In this document: positions 6,429-7,044 of the stretch, piece after piece
How positions within the stretch are numbered: the first letter of the stretch is position 1
Layout of the letters: each line of letters opens with the position of its first letter
Origin: Sulfurovum sp. bin170
GTDB taxonomy: Bacteria > Campylobacterota > Campylobacteria > Campylobacterales > Sulfurovaceae
Direction: 5' to 3'
Length of the DNA stretch: 7,044 nucleotides
Assembly (NCBI RefSeq): GCF_010892395.1
Contig: NZ_JAACKB010000014.1
Location: forward strand, 1 to 7,044
The notes under the pieces: generated by a model
Databases searched by the model: none
Told to the model about the DNA's origin: nothing
The model's input: only the letters and a program-made list of their open reading frames with translations
Position numbers and translations under genes: made by a program

Positions 6429-6505
6429 TCTATACTACCTCAAAAATCAAGACAACTTTCAAAAAATAACTAAATTAAATAAAGAGATTTTTAACAATGA
6501 ACAAC

Positions 6506-6511
6506 TATAAT
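6506..6511 (+). promoter_or_regulatory. Candidate -10 box for the membrane protein gene at 6551
   Basis: A perfect TATAAT lies 39 bp before the ATG at 6551, after an AT-rich, T-run-containing stretch and without a clear -35. The gene has only a weak purine run (aaaag) next to its start as a ribosome-binding site. The region 6435-6550 otherwise shows no gene. Confidence 0.35.
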
Positions 6512-6550
6512 AGAGAGTAGATAATTTCACTTCATAAAATGGATTAAAAG

Positions 6551-7044
6551 ATGATAGATAAAAAGATAAATAAGATAATAGACGAGATAAAAACACTTGA
6601 GGATGAACTAGTAGATGAGATTAAGAAGAGAGAAAAGGAGTTTTTCTACAAAATAGAAAATGGAAAAGTTCAATTTGAACATCATGTTATACAAGAGGGC
6701 AAATCAAAGATAATTAGCTCTATTCGGTATCTATCCTCTTTTCCTGTATTGGCAATTTTCACCATACCTTTTATCTGGTCAATGATTGTGCCAATCGCTA
6801 TCATCGACCTGCTTATAACCATATATCAATGGGTCTGTTTTCCTATCTATAAAATCCCAAAAATCAAACGAAGTGACTATGTAGTCATAGGTAGGTATAG
6901 GCTCTTTTATCTTGACAAAGTGGAGAAGATAAACTGCTGGTATTGTGAATATTTTAATGGTGTCATCGCCTATGTTCGAGAAATTTCTGCTAGAACCGAA
7001 CAGTTTTGGTGTCCTATCAAACACTCAAAAGCACTTAGAGATAG
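6551..7044 (+). CDS. Conserved membrane protein of unknown function with CxxC and CPxxH motifs, partial (3' end beyond window)
   Basis: An open frame starts at the ATG at 6551 (MIDKKINKIIDEIKTLEDEL) and runs 164 codons to the window edge without a stop. Residues 1-35 are highly charged with a heptad-like pattern, probably a short coiled coil. Residues about 61-100 are strongly hydrophobic (SFPVLAIFTIPFIWSMIVP onward) and give one or two membrane helices. The following part contains KIKRSDYVVIGRYRLFYLDK, then C129-W-Y-C132, YFNGVIAYVREISARTEQ, and C154-P-I-K-H158. I recall uncharacterised bacterial proteins with a similar NG-IAYVREI-ARTEQ-CPIKH core but cannot name the family. The CxxC and CPxxH residues could bind a metal or be redox-active, which is inference. 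The coding sense is supported by good codon usage and the conserved-looking core; the minus-strand frame at 6779-7024 is its shadow. Confidence 0.8.
   Translation, partial: MIDKKINKIIDEIKTLEDELVDEIKKREKEFFYKIENGKVQFEHHVIQEGKSKIISSIRYLSSFPVLAIFTIPFIWSMIVPIAIIDLLITIYQWVCFPIYKIPKIKRSDYVVIGRYRLFYLDKVEKINCWYCEYFNGVIAYVREISARTEQFWCPIKHSKALRD

Noticed and set aside
6779..7024. Minus-strand open frame of 81 codons
   Set aside because: It is antisense to the membrane protein beginning at 6551, whose frame shows conserved-looking Cys/His motifs and a membrane segment.
1..7044. CRISPR arrays, tRNA or rRNA genes, transposase genes
   Set aside because: No regularly spaced direct repeats, no cloverleaf or rRNA-like stretch and no transposase-like reading frame could be recognised on either strand.

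Overview
The window looks like a piece of a low-GC member of the Campylobacterota (the former Epsilonproteobacteria), probably a free-living sulfur-oxidiser-type genome rather than a host-adapted one. The main reason is the minus-strand order acpP - fabF - accA, which is the arrangement I know from Helicobacter and Campylobacter. The very AT-rich promoters, with a T-run before a TATAAT-like -10 box and no clear -35, fit too. The genus cannot be fixed from the sequence alone.

Layout. Positions 1-2219 (minus strand) are a fatty-acid synthesis operon: acyl carrier protein (acpP), beta-ketoacyl-ACP synthase II (fabF) and the N-terminal 185 residues of acetyl-CoA carboxylase carboxyltransferase alpha (accA, cut by the window edge). 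The 201 bp between acpP and fabF hold two palindromic elements: a compact hairpin preceded by GTAG, which looks like a REP, and a long imperfect inverted repeat that looks like a MITE. Positions 2220-2517 are an AT-rich divergent promoter region. Positions 2518-3393 (plus) encode an exported Bax-type glucosaminidase. Its end overlaps by 21 bp the convergent end of a small membrane sensor histidine kinase (3373-4200, minus).

Divergent from the kinase, at 4288-6279 (plus), is a TonB-dependent outer-membrane receptor. It carries a C-x3-M motif and an H-x-M motif, the signature of the OprC/NosA copper-receptor family. A dyad-symmetric candidate operator covers its -10 box and ribosome-binding site. 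Directly downstream is a probable terminator. Overlapping it on the minus strand is an unlisted remnant of an OmpR-family response regulator: the end of its DNA-binding domain, with a 7-C run that puts the last residues out of frame. From 6551 to the window end (plus) is the start of an unrecognised membrane protein with a CxxC and a CPxxH motif.

How it may fit together. The lipid operon is housekeeping. The kinase, the regulator remnant and the copper receptor probably share a history: the remnant and kinase lie on the same strand in the usual regulator-then-kinase order, with the receptor between them on the opposite strand. That suggests an ancestral two-component operon split by acquisition of the receptor, leaving the kinase without its partner and without a visible ribosome-binding site. 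This is inference. I see no complete, clearly new multi-gene system; the points of interest are the copper-receptor neighbourhood and the palindromes inside the fatty-acid operon.
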